Assembly (NCBI GenBank): GCA_947501685.1
Contig: CANMWQ010000006.1
Span: 62,001 to 126,000 of the forward strand
DNA: 64,000 nucleotides
Source of the DNA: an uncultured Litoreibacter sp.
GTDB taxonomy: Bacteria > Pseudomonadota > Alphaproteobacteria > Rhodobacterales > Rhodobacteraceae
Direction: 5' to 3'
In this document: in pieces, positions 43,684-52,201 of the stretch
Layout: every line of letters begins with the position of its first letter
How positions within the stretch are numbered: position 1 is the stretch's first letter
The notes under the pieces: generated by a model
The model's database searches: none
What the model saw: the letters and a program-made list of their open reading frames with translations, nothing else
What the model was told of the DNA's origin: nothing
Made by a program: the position numbers and the translations under genes

Positions 43684-43757
43684 GGTTGGGATTTGGCCCA
43701 GAGCAGCAGCGCCATCAGGAGGAGAAACAGCCCAAAGAAAATGGCGACGCCTTTCAT
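43593..43757 (-). CDS. 54-aa membrane protein coupled to topA
   Basis: The topA stop (TGA, 43754-43756) overlaps an ATG (43755-43757) as ATGA. The frame gives MKGVAIFFGLFLLLMALLLW, then a basic AKSQ and a Pro/Ala/Thr-rich tail (SPITASKTLPPEAPQQ) ending HTTPA. It is a single N-terminal membrane helix with a short tail. The last 28 codons come from the 106-bp tandem repeat, so the C-terminus may be a by-product of the repeat's arrival. The stop/start overlap and the membrane helix argue for real translation; I know no named family. Confidence 0.5.
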   Translation of the reverse strand: MKGVAIFFGLFLLLMALLLWAKSQPAAAAPSPITASKTLPPEAPQQAKPHTTPA

Positions 43758-46369
43758 TCCTTAGCGGCAGGCTTCTTTTTGGCGGCGGGTTTCTTTTTGG
43801 CTGCTGGTTTCTTCTTCGCTGGGGCTTTGCGCTTGGTGCCTTTCTTGGCGGCTTTTTCGTCCAACAGCTGCACGGCTTGATCAATGGTGAGCGCGTCAGG
43901 CTCGATATCCTTGGGCAGGGTCGCGTTGAGCTTTTCCCATTTCACGTAAGGGCCGTATTTGCCCTCCATGATCGCAATCGGGCCGCCCTGATCGGGGTGT
44001 TCGCCGAGGTCTTTGAGGGTTTTGGCAGCACCGCCGCGATTGCCGCGGGAGGCGATTTTGGCGGCCAGCAATTCGACCGCGTGATTCATGCCGACGGTGA
44101 AGACGTCCTCCATTGTGGGCAGGTTGGCATTGGTGCCGCCGCGCTCTGACGTGCTTTCGGCATGTTTCAGGTAAGGGCCGTAGCGGCCGATATTGGACCA
44201 GACATTGACGCCGTCCTCGGGGTGCTGGCCGATGAGGCGGGGCAGGGAGAGGAGTTTCAGCGCGTGTTCAAGGTCGATATTTTCGAGCGCGAAGCCTTCC
44301 TCCGGCCAGTCTTTGGGGACGGATTGGCGTTGCGGTTTCTTGTTCTCTTCGGTGACGTCGCCGCGCTGCACGTAAGGCCCAAAGCGGCCTTTATGGATCC
44401 AGATCTTATCCTCGCCATCAAGCCCGAGCATTTTGCCTTCTGGCGGGATGCCTGTGTCCTCGTCGCCACCGGGCGGGCCGAAAGCGCGGGTGTAGCGGCA
44501 CTCGGGGTAGTTGGAGCAGCCGATAAAGGCGCCACCGGCGCGGGCGGTGCGCATGCTGAGCCGCCCTTCGCCGCAATTGGGGCAGAGGCGCGGGTCGGTG
44601 CCGTCTTCATTGGGCGGGAAGATATGGGGGGCGAGTGCGTCGTTGATCTTTTCCAGCACTTCGGTGATTGAGAGGTCCATGGCCTCCGCGATGGCCACCG
44701 CGAAGTCGCGCCAGAACCGATCCAGCACGTTTTTGTAATTGCGGTTGCCGGCGGAGACGTCGTCGAGCTCTTCTTCGAGATTGGCAGTGAATTCGTAGCC
44801 CACATATTTGCGGAAGAAATTGGTCAGGAAGACCGTGACGAGCCTGCCTTTGTCCTCGGGGATCAGGCGGTTTTTCTCTTTGCGGACATAGTCGCGGTCC
44901 TGAATCGTGGTGACGATCGAGGCGTAGGTGGAGGGACGCCCGATGCCAAGCTCCTCCATGCGTTTGACCAGCGTGGCCTCCGTATAGCGGGGCGGGGGCT
45001 GGGTGAAATGCTGGTCGGGGGTGACGCTTTGGTTGCCCGTGGCCTCGCCTTCGTTGATCTGGGGCAGGGACTTGTCGTCATCATCGAGCACGGCGTCATC
45101 GTCGCGGCCTTCTTCATAGACGCGCAGGAAGCCGTCAAAGAGCATGACCTGACCCGAGGCGCGCAGCTCCACCTGACCATCGGCGGAGCCGATGATGGCG
45201 GTGGTGCGCTCCATCTTGGCGGCGGCCATTTGGGAGGCGACGGTGCGTTTATAGATCAGGTCGTAGAGCTTGCGTTGGTCGGCATCGAGGATTTTGAGGC
45301 TTTCGGTATCGGCCATCATGTCAGTGGGTCGGATACATTCATGCGCTTCTTGGGCGTTCTTAGCCTTGTTTTTATACATGCGCGGGCTGTCGGGCACGTA
45401 TTCGCCGCCGAATTTGGACTTGATCGCGTCGCGGGCGGCATGCACGGCCTCGGGCGCCATGTCGATGCCGTCGGTCCGCATATAGGTGATGTGGCCGGCC
45501 TCGTAGAGGCGCTGGGCGCTGGACATGGTTTGCCGCGCGCCCATGCCAAACTTGCGGCTGGCCTCCTGTTGCAGGGTCGAGGTCATGAAGGGCGCCGACG
45601 GGTTGCGGGAGGCGGGTTTGGCCTCCACGGATTTGACGGTGAGATCGCGCGACGAGATGGCTTGGACCGCCATTTCCGCAGCGGTTTCATTGGCCAGATC
45701 GAACTTGTCCAGCTTGTCGCCTGCCAGCGTGGTGAGGCGCGCCTCGAACTGCTTGCCGCGCGGGGTGGTGAGCATGGCTTTGACGGACCAGTACTCTTGG
45801 GCCACAAATTTCTCGATCTCCATCTCGCGCTCGACGATGATACGCAGGGACACCGATTGCACGCGGCCCGCGGATTTCGCGCCGGGCAGGCGGCGCCACA
45901 AAACGGGACTGAGCTTGAAGCCAACCAGATAGTCCAGCGCGCGGCGGGCGAGGTAGGCGTGGACCAGAGGCTCGTCGACTTGCCGTGGGTTTTTCATCGC
46001 CTCTGTCACCGCCGCCTTGGTGATCGCGTTGAACACCACGCGGCTGACAGGCGTGTCCTTCTTGATGGCCTTGCGGTTGCGCAGTGCCTCTTCCAGATGC
46101 CAGCTGATGGCCTCGCCCTCGCGGTCGGGGTCGGTGGCGAGGATCAGGTTATTGTCGTCTTTCAGCGCGTCGGCGATGGCTTTGACATGTTTCTTGCTGT
46201 CGGAGGCGATCTCCCACTTCATGTCGAACTCCGCCTCGGGGTCCACAGAGCCGTCTTTGGGCGGCAGGTCGCGCACATGGCCGTAGGAGGCCAGCACAGT
46301 GTAATCGGGCCCCAGATATTTGTTGATCGTCTTGGCCTTGGCGGGAGATTCGACGACAACAACGGGCAT
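43754..46369 (-). CDS. topA: DNA topoisomerase I
   Basis: An 871-aa type IA topoisomerase that relaxes negative supercoils. Domains: Toprim (MPVVVVESPAKAKTINKYLG...), the catalytic region with YMRTDGIDM (active-site Tyr), zinc-ribbon repeats in the C-terminal half (LCPNCGEG, IGCSNYPECRYTR), further C-terminal repeat modules, and a Lys/Pro/Ala-rich tail (KKPAAKKK repeated). The ATG at 46369 is the family start; longer frames run through intergenic DNA. A probable promoter lies 37 bases upstream. Its stop overlaps the small membrane gene as ATGA. Confidence 0.95.
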   Translation of the reverse strand: MPVVVVESPAKAKTINKYLGPDYTVLASYGHVRDLPPKDGSVDPEAEFDMKWEIASDSKKHVKAIADALKDDNNLILATDPDREGEAISWHLEEALRNRKAIKKDTPVSRVVFNAITKAAVTEAMKNPRQVDEPLVHAYLARRALDYLVGFKLSPVLWRRLPGAKSAGRVQSVSLRIIVEREMEIEKFVAQEYWSVKAMLTTPRGKQFEARLTTLAGDKLDKFDLANETAAEMAVQAISSRDLTVKSVEAKPASRNPSAPFMTSTLQQEASRKFGMGARQTMSSAQRLYEAGHITYMRTDGIDMAPEAVHAARDAIKSKFGGEYVPDSPRMYKNKAKNAQEAHECIRPTDMMADTESLKILDADQRKLYDLIYKRTVASQMAAAKMERTTAIIGSADGQVELRASGQVMLFDGFLRVYEEGRDDDAVLDDDDKSLPQINEGEATGNQSVTPDQHFTQPPPRYTEATLVKRMEELGIGRPSTYASIVTTIQDRDYVRKEKNRLIPEDKGRLVTVFLTNFFRKYVGYEFTANLEEELDDVSAGNRNYKNVLDRFWRDFAVAIAEAMDLSITEVLEKINDALAPHIFPPNEDGTDPRLCPNCGEGRLSMRTARAGGAFIGCSNYPECRYTRAFGPPGGDEDTGIPPEGKMLGLDGEDKIWIHKGRFGPYVQRGDVTEENKKPQRQSVPKDWPEEGFALENIDLEHALKLLSLPRLIGQHPEDGVNVWSNIGRYGPYLKHAESTSERGGTNANLPTMEDVFTVGMNHAVELLAAKIASRGNRGGAAKTLKDLGEHPDQGGPIAIMEGKYGPYVKWEKLNATLPKDIEPDALTIDQAVQLLDEKAAKKGTKRKAPAKKKPAAKKKPAAKKKPAAKE

Positions 46370-46405
46370 ATACGACCTCTGGTTGGAACACTGCTCTGGC
46401 GGCGA

Positions 46406-46435
46406 TACATGTGGCGTGGATGCAGGGGTTGTCAA
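46406..46435 (-). promoter_or_regulatory. Probable sigma-70 promoter of topA
   Basis: Read on the minus strand, TTGACA at 46435-46430 is a perfect -35 element, followed 18-19 bases later by a CATGTA/TACATG-like -10 at 46411-46406. The start codon of topA is at 46369, giving a short leader. The -35 match is strong; the -10 is weak, as usual in this lineage. Confidence 0.45.
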
Positions 46436-46548
46436 CAGCATGTGGCGTAACATCGCCGTAAAGGCTGCAAATCGACGTTGCGGCACCATCGCGGGAAATT
46501 GTGCAACTGCCGGATGAAACTTTAAAACCCCCGCTTTATATAGACCCC

Positions 46549-47334
46549 ATGACACGGGCTCGGCTTGTTCTTTTTTTACTGGTGATGTGGCCTGCGCAGG
46601 CGCTGGCGGATTGCGTCATCTTGCTGCACGGGTTGGCGCGGACCTCCTTTTCGCTCAGCGTGATGGAAGAAAGTCTGGAGGCCAATGGCTACCAGACGGT
46701 CAATCCGGGCTACCCCTCCACCTCCGACACGATCCGCGATCTTGCGGATCGGACCATTCCCGGCGCGGTTGCGGGGTGCGGGGACAACACCCCTGTGCAT
46801 TTTGTGACCCATTCCATGGGCGGGATTTTGGTGCGGGCATGGCTGGCGGAAAACACGCTGCCGCAGCTGGGCCGCGTGGTGATGCTGGCGCCGCCCAATC
46901 AGGGCTCCGAACTTGTGGACGAGCTAAGGGTGCTTGATCCGTTCGAATGGGTGAACGGGCCTGCGGGGTTGCAACTTGGAACCGGGCCGGGCTCCGTGCC
47001 GTCGCAGCTGGGGCGGGTGGATTTCCCGCTGGGCGTGATTGCGGGCAACCAGTCGCTGAACCCGGTCTATTCGGCGCTGATCACCGGGGAGGATGACGGC
47101 AAGGTCTCGGTGGAGAGCACAAAGGTGGCGGGCATGGCCGATCATGTGGTGCTGCCGGTGACCCATACATTCATGATGAACGCCCCGCTGGTGGTGGGGC
47201 AAACCGTGCGGTTTTTGCAGAACGGGCAGTTTCAGGATGACCTGTCGCTGGCTGATATTGTGGAGGACGTGACCGACGCCGTCACTGAGGGGACGATCTT
47301 GCAGGGTGGTTTGGGCGGCTCAGGCGGCGACTAG
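46549..47334 (+). CDS. Secreted alpha/beta hydrolase (lipase-like)
   Basis: A 261-aa protein with an N-terminal signal peptide (LVLFLLVMWPAQALA), then VILLHGLARTSFS (oxyanion strand) and the nucleophile elbow THSMGG with Ser near residue 90. The acid and the His appear in the C-terminal half (GMADHVVLPVTHTFMM). It resembles triacylglycerol-lipase-type periplasmic hydrolases. The ATG at 46549 is preferred: the product then begins with the signal peptide. It is divergent from topA, and its end overlaps purK by 4 bases tail to tail. Substrate is unknown. Confidence 0.85.
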   Translation: MTRARLVLFLLVMWPAQALADCVILLHGLARTSFSLSVMEESLEANGYQTVNPGYPSTSDTIRDLADRTIPGAVAGCGDNTPVHFVTHSMGGILVRAWLAENTLPQLGRVVMLAPPNQGSELVDELRVLDPFEWVNGPAGLQLGTGPGSVPSQLGRVDFPLGVIAGNQSLNPVYSALITGEDDGKVSVESTKVAGMADHVVLPVTHTFMMNAPLVVGQTVRFLQNGQFQDDLSLADIVEDVTDAVTEGTILQGGLGGSGGD

Positions 47335-48404
47335 CTTTTCGGGCTGATCCGGTTGATGTGACCCATCTTGCGACCCGGCTTGGCCTCCGCCTTTCCATAG
47401 AGATGCAGCGCGACATCACGGTCCGCAGCCAGCTCCGGCACGCGGTTCATGTCGTCGCCAATGAGATTTTCCATCATCGCGTCGGCATGGCGCGCCCCGT
47501 CACCTAAAGGCCAGCCCGTAACTGCCCGAATATGTTGCTCAAATTGGTCTATGACGCAGCCGTTTTGGGTCCAGTGGCCGGAGTTGTGCACACGCGGCGC
47601 AATCTCGTTGACCAGAAGCCCGTTTGGCGTGACAAACAGCTCCACACCCAGCACACCGATATAATCAAGCGCGTTCAATATCTTGCCGGCCATTATTACA
47701 GCATCCATGCGCTGTGACGCGCTCAGATTGGCGGGCACGGTGGTCGTATCAAGGATGCCGCTGACATGCACATTTTCGCCCGGATCGTAGCAGGAGACCT
47801 CCCCGTCAAGCCCACGCGCGCCAATGACGGATACCTCGTGGGAGAACTCTACAAACCCCTCCAGCACGCAAGGCGCGCTTTCCATTTGTGCCCAGATATC
47901 AGCCAGTTGCTCGCCGCCTTTAAGACGGATTTGACCCTTGCCGTCATAGCCCATCCGGCGGGTTTTCAGAATCGACGGCGTGCCAACGGTGGCAACGGCG
48001 TCTTGCAGCTCTTGCAGGTTTTCAACATTTGCGTAAGGCGCGACGGTCAGGCCCAAACTCTCCAGAAATTGCTTCTCATCGAGCCTGTCCTGCGACGTGG
48101 CCAGCGCCCGCCTATTTGGGCGGATCGGGGCGTGTTTCTCGATGATGTCGAGCGCGGATGTTGGAATGTTTTCAAACTCATAGGTGACGACATTGCAAGC
48201 CTTAGCGAAGGCCTCCAGCGCGCCCGCGTCATCATAGGGCTTTTGGAAGTGGTAATTTGCGACATGGCTGGCCGGGCAATCGCCGCCGGGCTCAAAAATG
48301 CAGGTTTTGAACCCCAGACGGGAGGCCGCAACGCTGAGCATCCGGCCCAGCTGGCCGCCGCCCAGAATGCCGATGGTGGCCCCGGTGGGCAGGGGCTCAG
48401 TCAT
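47331..48404 (-). CDS. purK: 5-(carboxyamino)imidazole ribonucleotide synthase
   Basis: A 357-aa ATP-grasp enzyme of purine synthesis, carboxylating AIR to N5-CAIR. Marks: [17 protein letters not shown] near the N-terminus, [24 protein letters not shown] (ATP-binding), and [30 protein letters not shown] (metal binding). The ATG at 48404 overlaps the end of purE by 8 bases, so the two genes are translated as a pair, the standard purEK arrangement. Length is normal. Confidence 0.95.
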   Translation of the reverse strand: MTEPLPTGATIGILGGGQLGRMLSVAASRLGFKTCIFEPGGDCPASHVANYHFQKPYDDAGALEAFAKACNVVTYEFENIPTSALDIIEKHAPIRPNRRALATSQDRLDEKQFLESLGLTVAPYANVENLQELQDAVATVGTPSILKTRRMGYDGKGQIRLKGGEQLADIWAQMESAPCVLEGFVEFSHEVSVIGARGLDGEVSCYDPGENVHVSGILDTTTVPANLSASQRMDAVIMAGKILNALDYIGVLGVELFVTPNGLLVNEIAPRVHNSGHWTQNGCVIDQFEQHIRAVTGWPLGDGARHADAMMENLIGDDMNRVPELAADRDVALHLYGKAEAKPGRKMGHINRISPKS

Positions 48405-48885
48405 CTTGCGGAACCTCCGGGATGGAGGCAGAGAGCGCCGCCCGCCACGCATCCAGCCGCTCGGCCAATGCGTCATCCTGAAGCGCTAGAATGCCCGCTG
48501 CCATCAGCCCGGCATTGGCAGCACCCGCGGCCCCGATGGCCATGGTGGCGACGGGGTAGCCCTTGGGCATCTGCACGATGGAATAGAGGCTGTCGACGCC
48601 CGACAGGGCCTTGGTCTGCACCGGCACGCCGATCACGGGGATGCGGGTTTTCGAGGCCATCATGCCGGGCAAATGCGCGGCCCCGCCTGCGCCCGCGATG
48701 ATCACTTTGAGGCCCCGCTCGGCGGCGGTCTTGCCGTAGTCCCAAAGCCGGTCCGGCGTGCGGTGGGCGGAGACGATACGGCTCTCATAGGACACACCCA
48801 ATGCGTCTAGCAGGGTGGCGGCCTCCTTCATGGTGGGCCAGTCGGACTGGCTGCCCATGATAATGCCTATGTCGATCTTGCCCAT
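48397..48885 (-). CDS. purE: 5-(carboxyamino)imidazole ribonucleotide mutase
   Basis: A 162-aa class I PurE that converts N5-CAIR to CAIR, working with PurK. It opens [21 protein letters not shown] and has [27 protein letters not shown] and [23 protein letters not shown], all core PurE motifs. The ATG at 48885 is the family start; a GTG at 48918 would add 11 residues. It leads the purEK run and has the small YdcH-like gene behind it on the same strand. Confidence 0.96.
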   Translation of the reverse strand: MGKIDIGIIMGSQSDWPTMKEAATLLDALGVSYESRIVSAHRTPDRLWDYGKTAAERGLKVIIAGAGGAAHLPGMMASKTRIPVIGVPVQTKALSGVDSLYSIVQMPKGYPVATMAIGAAGAANAGLMAAGILALQDDALAERLDAWRAALSASIPEVPQDD

Positions 48886-48936
48886 GGCCGAAATCCCATC
48901 CGTGAAAGGAAGCGGCACTATAGCCAGCCGCGCCCT

Positions 48937-49155
48937 TTACGCAATGATATCCGGCGTCAGCGTGTCCTCGATCACCTGAATGCGGTCTTTGAGGGAAAGC
49001 TTCTTCTTTTTCAGCCGCTTGACGGTCAGCTGGTCGGCCACGGCGCGCTCTTGCAAGGCGGAGATCGCCTCGTCCAGATCGCGATGCTCGCGCTTGAGCA
49101 CCTCCAGTTTGACCTGCAGCACTTCTTTTTGGCTCATATGGGCGGGTGTGTTCAT
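48937..49155 (-). CDS. YdcH family (DUF465) small coiled-coil protein
   Basis: A 72-aa helical protein of the DUF465/YdcH type: a long helix (VLQVKLEVLKREHRDLDEAI), a basic LTVKRLKKKKLSLKDRIQVI segment matching the family motif, and a short acidic tail. It is cytoplasmic and abundant in many proteobacteria; no function is known. The ATG at 49155 is used; an ATG at 49137 would shorten the protein by six residues. It is divergent from hsp20 and upstream of purE. Confidence 0.85.
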   Translation of the reverse strand: MNTPAHMSQKEVLQVKLEVLKREHRDLDEAISALQERAVADQLTVKRLKKKKLSLKDRIQVIEDTLTPDIIA

Positions 49156-49240
49156 CTGCGGGTGTGGGTCCAATGAAAGGGCGTGTGCGTTTAAGATAGG
49201 AGGATTCTCCCCGGCTACCAACCGTTGTGACGCGAAAGGG

Positions 49241-49268
49241 TTGCAAGACGGGGCCAGCCACCCCATCT
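49241..49268 (+). promoter_or_regulatory. Probable RpoH (sigma-32-type) promoter of hsp20
   Basis: TTGCAA at 49241-49246 is followed after 14 bases by CCCCATCT at 49261-49268, which fits the heat-shock -10 consensus CCCCATnT. The -35 is one base off TTGAAA. The transcription start would be near 49275, giving a leader of about 67 bases with stem-loop-forming GC stretches before hsp20. It is the clearest regulatory signal for the rpoH2 regulon in the window. Confidence 0.6.
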
Positions 49269-49341
49269 TTTTCTCAAGCGGGTCGCCATGTGACCGGGGC
49301 CCGCCCCGTGACAAGTCGCTTTGCTGAAAAGGGCTGCAGAT

Positions 49342-49755
49342 ATGACAAAACTGACCTTGGGATCGCATCCCTTCTTGCTGGGGTTTGACCAGCTCGAACG
49401 CCTTGTAGAGCGGACTGCCAAGTCCGGCAATGACGGCTACCCCCCTTTTAACATTGAACAATCCGGCGGACATGCGTTTCGCATCACGCTGGCTGTGGCC
49501 GGGTTCGGCGAGGCCGATCTGTCGATCACGGTGGAGGACCGCCAATTGGTTATTCGCGGCAAGCAGGCCGAAGAGCCCGAGGGACGCGTCTTCCTGCATC
49601 GCGGCATCGCGGGGCGGCAGTTTCAAAAGGCCTTCGTGCTGGCGGAAGGAGTGGATGTGGCCGGCGCCGTGACCGAGAACGGGCTGCTCCATATCGACCT
49701 GGAGCGCGCGGTGCCTGAAACCGTGGTGCAGCAGATCAAGATCAAGAAAGGATGA
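49342..49755 (+). CDS. Hsp20 family small heat-shock protein
   Basis: A 137-aa alpha-crystallin-type holdase chaperone. The N-terminus (PFLLGFDQLERLVERTAK) matches IbpA-like alphaproteobacterial proteins; the alpha-crystallin domain runs from about residue 34 to 122 (YPPFNIEQSGGHAFRITLAV, LVIRGKQ, GIAGRQFQKAFVLAEGV, NGLLHIDLER). The tail ends IKIKKG with the IxI motif. A heat-shock promoter lies upstream. It is followed four bases later by a DUF1150 gene, the usual pair in Rhodobacteraceae. The ATG at 49342 is used, following AAAAGGG. Confidence 0.93.
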   Translation: MTKLTLGSHPFLLGFDQLERLVERTAKSGNDGYPPFNIEQSGGHAFRITLAVAGFGEADLSITVEDRQLVIRGKQAEEPEGRVFLHRGIAGRQFQKAFVLAEGVDVAGAVTENGLLHIDLERAVPETVVQQIKIKKG

Positions 49756-49759
49756 TGCG

Positions 49760-49987
49760 ATGAATACCCAGTTTGACTTAAACACCGGTATGTCTGAGCG
49801 CATCGTCTATGTGCGCCCGGTCGAAGTGGCCGAGCTGCCAGAAGAGGTCCGCGCCCAGTCGCAGGGCCTTGAGAAAATCTACGCGGTGCATGCCCCTGAC
49901 GGGGCCCGGCTGGCCCTTGTGGCCAATCGCCAGATGGCGTTTGCGCTTGCGAGACAGAACGATTTCGCGCCCGTCACGGTGCATTGA
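49760..49987 (+). CDS. DUF1150 family protein
   Basis: A 75-aa protein with the DUF1150 core VYVRPVEVAELPEEVR, LEKIYAVHAPDGARLALV, and MAFALARQNDFAPVTVH. It directly follows hsp20 (four-base gap) as in many alphaproteobacteria, and shares its heat-shock promoter. No function is known; a role alongside the small heat-shock protein is the obvious inference. Its end is followed by a dispersed repeat and two hairpins. Confidence 0.9.
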   Translation: MNTQFDLNTGMSERIVYVRPVEVAELPEEVRAQSQGLEKIYAVHAPDGARLALVANRQMAFALARQNDFAPVTVH

Positions 49988-50040
49988 GCTGACTGCGCAC
50001 TCCTCGGTGACAGGCTCTCGCCCGTGATAGCCTCTCGCCT

Positions 50041-50062
50041 ATCACTGCTTCAAAAATACTCC
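50041..50062 (-). repeat. Inverted third copy of the repeat core found at 43534 and 43640
   Basis: ATCACTGCTTCAAAAATACT followed by CC is the reverse complement of the repeat core at 43534-43555 (exact) and 43640-43661 (one difference). The flanks diverge except for a few bases. A dispersed intergenic repeat in this genome is the simplest reading. It lies between DUF1150 and two hairpins. Confidence 0.75.
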
Positions 50063-50070
50063 GGAGGGGT

Positions 50071-50116
50071 CTGGGGAGGCAGAGCCTCCCCAGCCTGTCG
50101 GCGGGCCAAAGGCCCG
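50071..50116. terminator. Two adjacent hairpins between convergent genes (probable bidirectional terminator)
   Basis: CTGGGGAGGC-AGA-GCCTCCCCAG at 50071-50093 is a perfect 10-bp stem with a 3-base loop, and CGGGCC-AAA-GGCCCG at 50102-50116 is a perfect 6-bp stem. Both lie between the DUF1150 gene and the converging ATP sulfurylase gene. There is no strong T-run, so the first may act as a Rho-independent-like or processing stem. Confidence 0.55.
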
Positions 50117-50128
50117 GCGAAACCCGGA

Positions 50129-52201
50129 TCAGGCGGTGATCAGCCCCATTGATTCCAGCTTCAAGATCACCTGATGCGCACAGTTGTCGACCTCGACATT
50201 TTCGGTCTCGACAGACAGTTCAGGGTTTTCCGGCACGTCGTAAGGGTCTGAAATGCCGGTGAACTCCTTGATCTTGCCTTCGCGGGCCAGCTTGTAGAGC
50301 CCTTTGCGGTCTCGGCGTTCGCATTCCTCGATGGATGTGGCGACATGGACCTCGATGAAGGCACCAAAGGCCTCGATATCCTCACGCACGGCCCGGCGGG
50401 TCGTCGCATAAGGCGCAATCGGGGCGCAGATCGCGATGCCGCCGTTCTTGGTGATCTCAGAGGCCACGTAGCCGATGCGGCGGATGTTGAGGTCACGGTG
50501 CTCTTTGGAGAAGCCCAGCTCGGAGCTGAGGTTCTTGCGCACAATGTCGCCGTCCAGCAGCGTCACGGGGCGGCCGCCCATTTCCATCAGCTTGACCATC
50601 AGCGCGTTGGCAATCGTCGATTTGCCGGAGCCGGAGAAGCCGGTGAAGAACACGGTGAAGCCTTGAGAGGCGCGTGGCGGGCGCGATTTGCGCAGCTCGG
50701 TGACCACTTGCGGGAAGGAGAACCATTCGGGGATCTCCAGCCCTTCGGCTAGACGGCGGCGCAGCTCGGTGCCGGAGATGTTGAGGATGGTGACGTTGTC
50801 TTTGTCCTTGATCTCATCGGCGGGCTCGTATTGGGCGCGGTCCTGCACATAGACCATGTGCTTAAAGTCGACCATTTCGATGCCCATTTCTTCCTGATGC
50901 TCGCGGAAGAGATCCTGCGCGTCATAGGCACCGTAGAAATCCTCACCGGCAGAGTTCGCGCCGGGGCCCGCGTGGTCGCGACCAACGATGAAATGCGTGC
51001 AGCCGTGGTTTTTGCGGATCAGCCCGTGCCAGACGGCCTCGCGGGGGCCGGCCATGCGCATGGCAAGGTTGAGCAGGCTCATGGAGGTGGTGGAGGCCGG
51101 GTATTGGTCCAGCACCGCCTCGTAACAGCGCACGCGGGTGAAATGGTCGATGTCGCCCGGCTTGGTCAGGCCCACAACCGGGTGGATCAGCAGGTTGGCT
51201 TGGGCTTCTTTCGCGGCGCGGAAGGTCAGTTCTTGGTGCGCGCGGTGCAGCGGGTTGCGGGTCTGGAAGGCCACAACCTTGCGCCAGCCCATCTTGCGGA
51301 AATAGGCGCGCAGCTCGTTGGGCGTGTCGCGGCGGGCACGGAAGTCGTAATGCACGGGCTGTTGGATGCCGGTGATGGGACCGCCCAGATAGATTTTTCC
51401 GGCCTGATTGTGCAGGTAGTTCACCGCAGGGTGGGCCAGATCGTCTGCGCCGAAGACCTTTTCGGCCTCATGCGCTTTGTTGGGCTCCCAACGGTCGGTG
51501 ACGGTCATTGTGCCGAGGATCACGCCCTCTTGGTCGCGCAGTGCGATGTCCTGGCCAATCTCGATGCTGGCGGCGAAGTCTTCCGAGACGTCCAGCGTGA
51601 TCGGCATCGGCCACAGCTCACCTGTGGACAGGCGCATATTGTCGACGACGCCGTTATAGTCCTCTTCGGACAGGAAGCCTTTGAGCGGGTTAAACCCGCC
51701 ATTCATCAGCAGTTCCAGATCGCAGATCTGGCGCGGGGTCAGGTCATGCGATGTCAGCTCTGCGGCGTCCATCTTCATTTTCTGTGCGCTGTCGAAAGAC
51801 ACGTAGAGTTCGGGGATCGGGGCGAGGTTGTTCTGCATCAGTTTGGTCCTGTTGCTGAAAGGAGTAAATCCGGTATTGGTGCCGGTCAGTTCGGCATGGA
51901 GCGCGTCGTATTCCGCAAATTTTCGGGTCAGAAATGCGTTGGTCAGGCGGTTTTTCTCTGACGCACCGCGGGGTGTGAGCGAATAGGCGAAGCGCTTGCG
52001 TTTATCCGCGCCCGCGCGTTCGGTGATTTTCACGAATTTGGCGTCTATTGCCGCCTTGAGAAGTGCGTTGAGCTTGCCCAAAGACACGCCAACCGCCGCC
52101 GCCGTTGCCCGTTGGGAGGCATCGGATGCGATGTCCAGCTGGCGCAGAAGGCGGAAGCGCAGGTCTTCTTCCTCGGCATTCGGTTTTGGGTTGGGCGTCA
52201 T
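50129..52201 (-). CDS. ATP sulfurylase / APS kinase with an in-frame N-terminal MarR-like winged-helix extension
   Basis: One open frame of 690 codons. Residues 1-110 form a MarR-type (EPS-associated regulator-like) winged helix: EEDLRFRLLRQLDIASDASQ, AAAVGVSLGKLNALLKAAID, FVKITER, AYSLTPRGASEKN. Residues 122-510 are ATP sulfurylase (LYVSFDSAQK, QTRNPLHRAHQELTF, GRDHAGPG), and 515-690 APS kinase with P-loop FTGFSGSGKSTIANAL and DGDIVRKNLS. The usual enzyme is about 570 aa and starts at the internal ATG at 51838, which has AGGA eight bases upstream. So either a true three-domain fusion or a lost stop joins two genes. The product makes APS and PAPS for sulfate assimilation. Confidence 0.85.
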   Translation of the reverse strand: MTPNPKPNAEEEDLRFRLLRQLDIASDASQRATAAAVGVSLGKLNALLKAAIDAKFVKITERAGADKRKRFAYSLTPRGASEKNRLTNAFLTRKFAEYDALHAELTGTNTGFTPFSNRTKLMQNNLAPIPELYVSFDSAQKMKMDAAELTSHDLTPRQICDLELLMNGGFNPLKGFLSEEDYNGVVDNMRLSTGELWPMPITLDVSEDFAASIEIGQDIALRDQEGVILGTMTVTDRWEPNKAHEAEKVFGADDLAHPAVNYLHNQAGKIYLGGPITGIQQPVHYDFRARRDTPNELRAYFRKMGWRKVVAFQTRNPLHRAHQELTFRAAKEAQANLLIHPVVGLTKPGDIDHFTRVRCYEAVLDQYPASTTSMSLLNLAMRMAGPREAVWHGLIRKNHGCTHFIVGRDHAGPGANSAGEDFYGAYDAQDLFREHQEEMGIEMVDFKHMVYVQDRAQYEPADEIKDKDNVTILNISGTELRRRLAEGLEIPEWFSFPQVVTELRKSRPPRASQGFTVFFTGFSGSGKSTIANALMVKLMEMGGRPVTLLDGDIVRKNLSSELGFSKEHRDLNIRRIGYVASEITKNGGIAICAPIAPYATTRRAVREDIEAFGAFIEVHVATSIEECERRDRKGLYKLAREGKIKEFTGISDPYDVPENPELSVETENVEVDNCAHQVILKLESMGLITA

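Noticed and set aside
45008-46450. Long open frame (480 codons) antisense to topA, and many others opposite carB, glnD and aspS
   Set aside because: These are frames produced by GC-rich codon bias opposite real genes; they lack protein-like composition, ribosome-binding sites and family motifs.
49270-49341. ROSE-type RNA thermometer in the hsp20 leader
   Set aside because: GC-rich stems and an UUUGCUG stretch are seen, but the conserved pairing of UYGCU with the ribosome-binding site could not be drawn convincingly; mentioned only as something to test.
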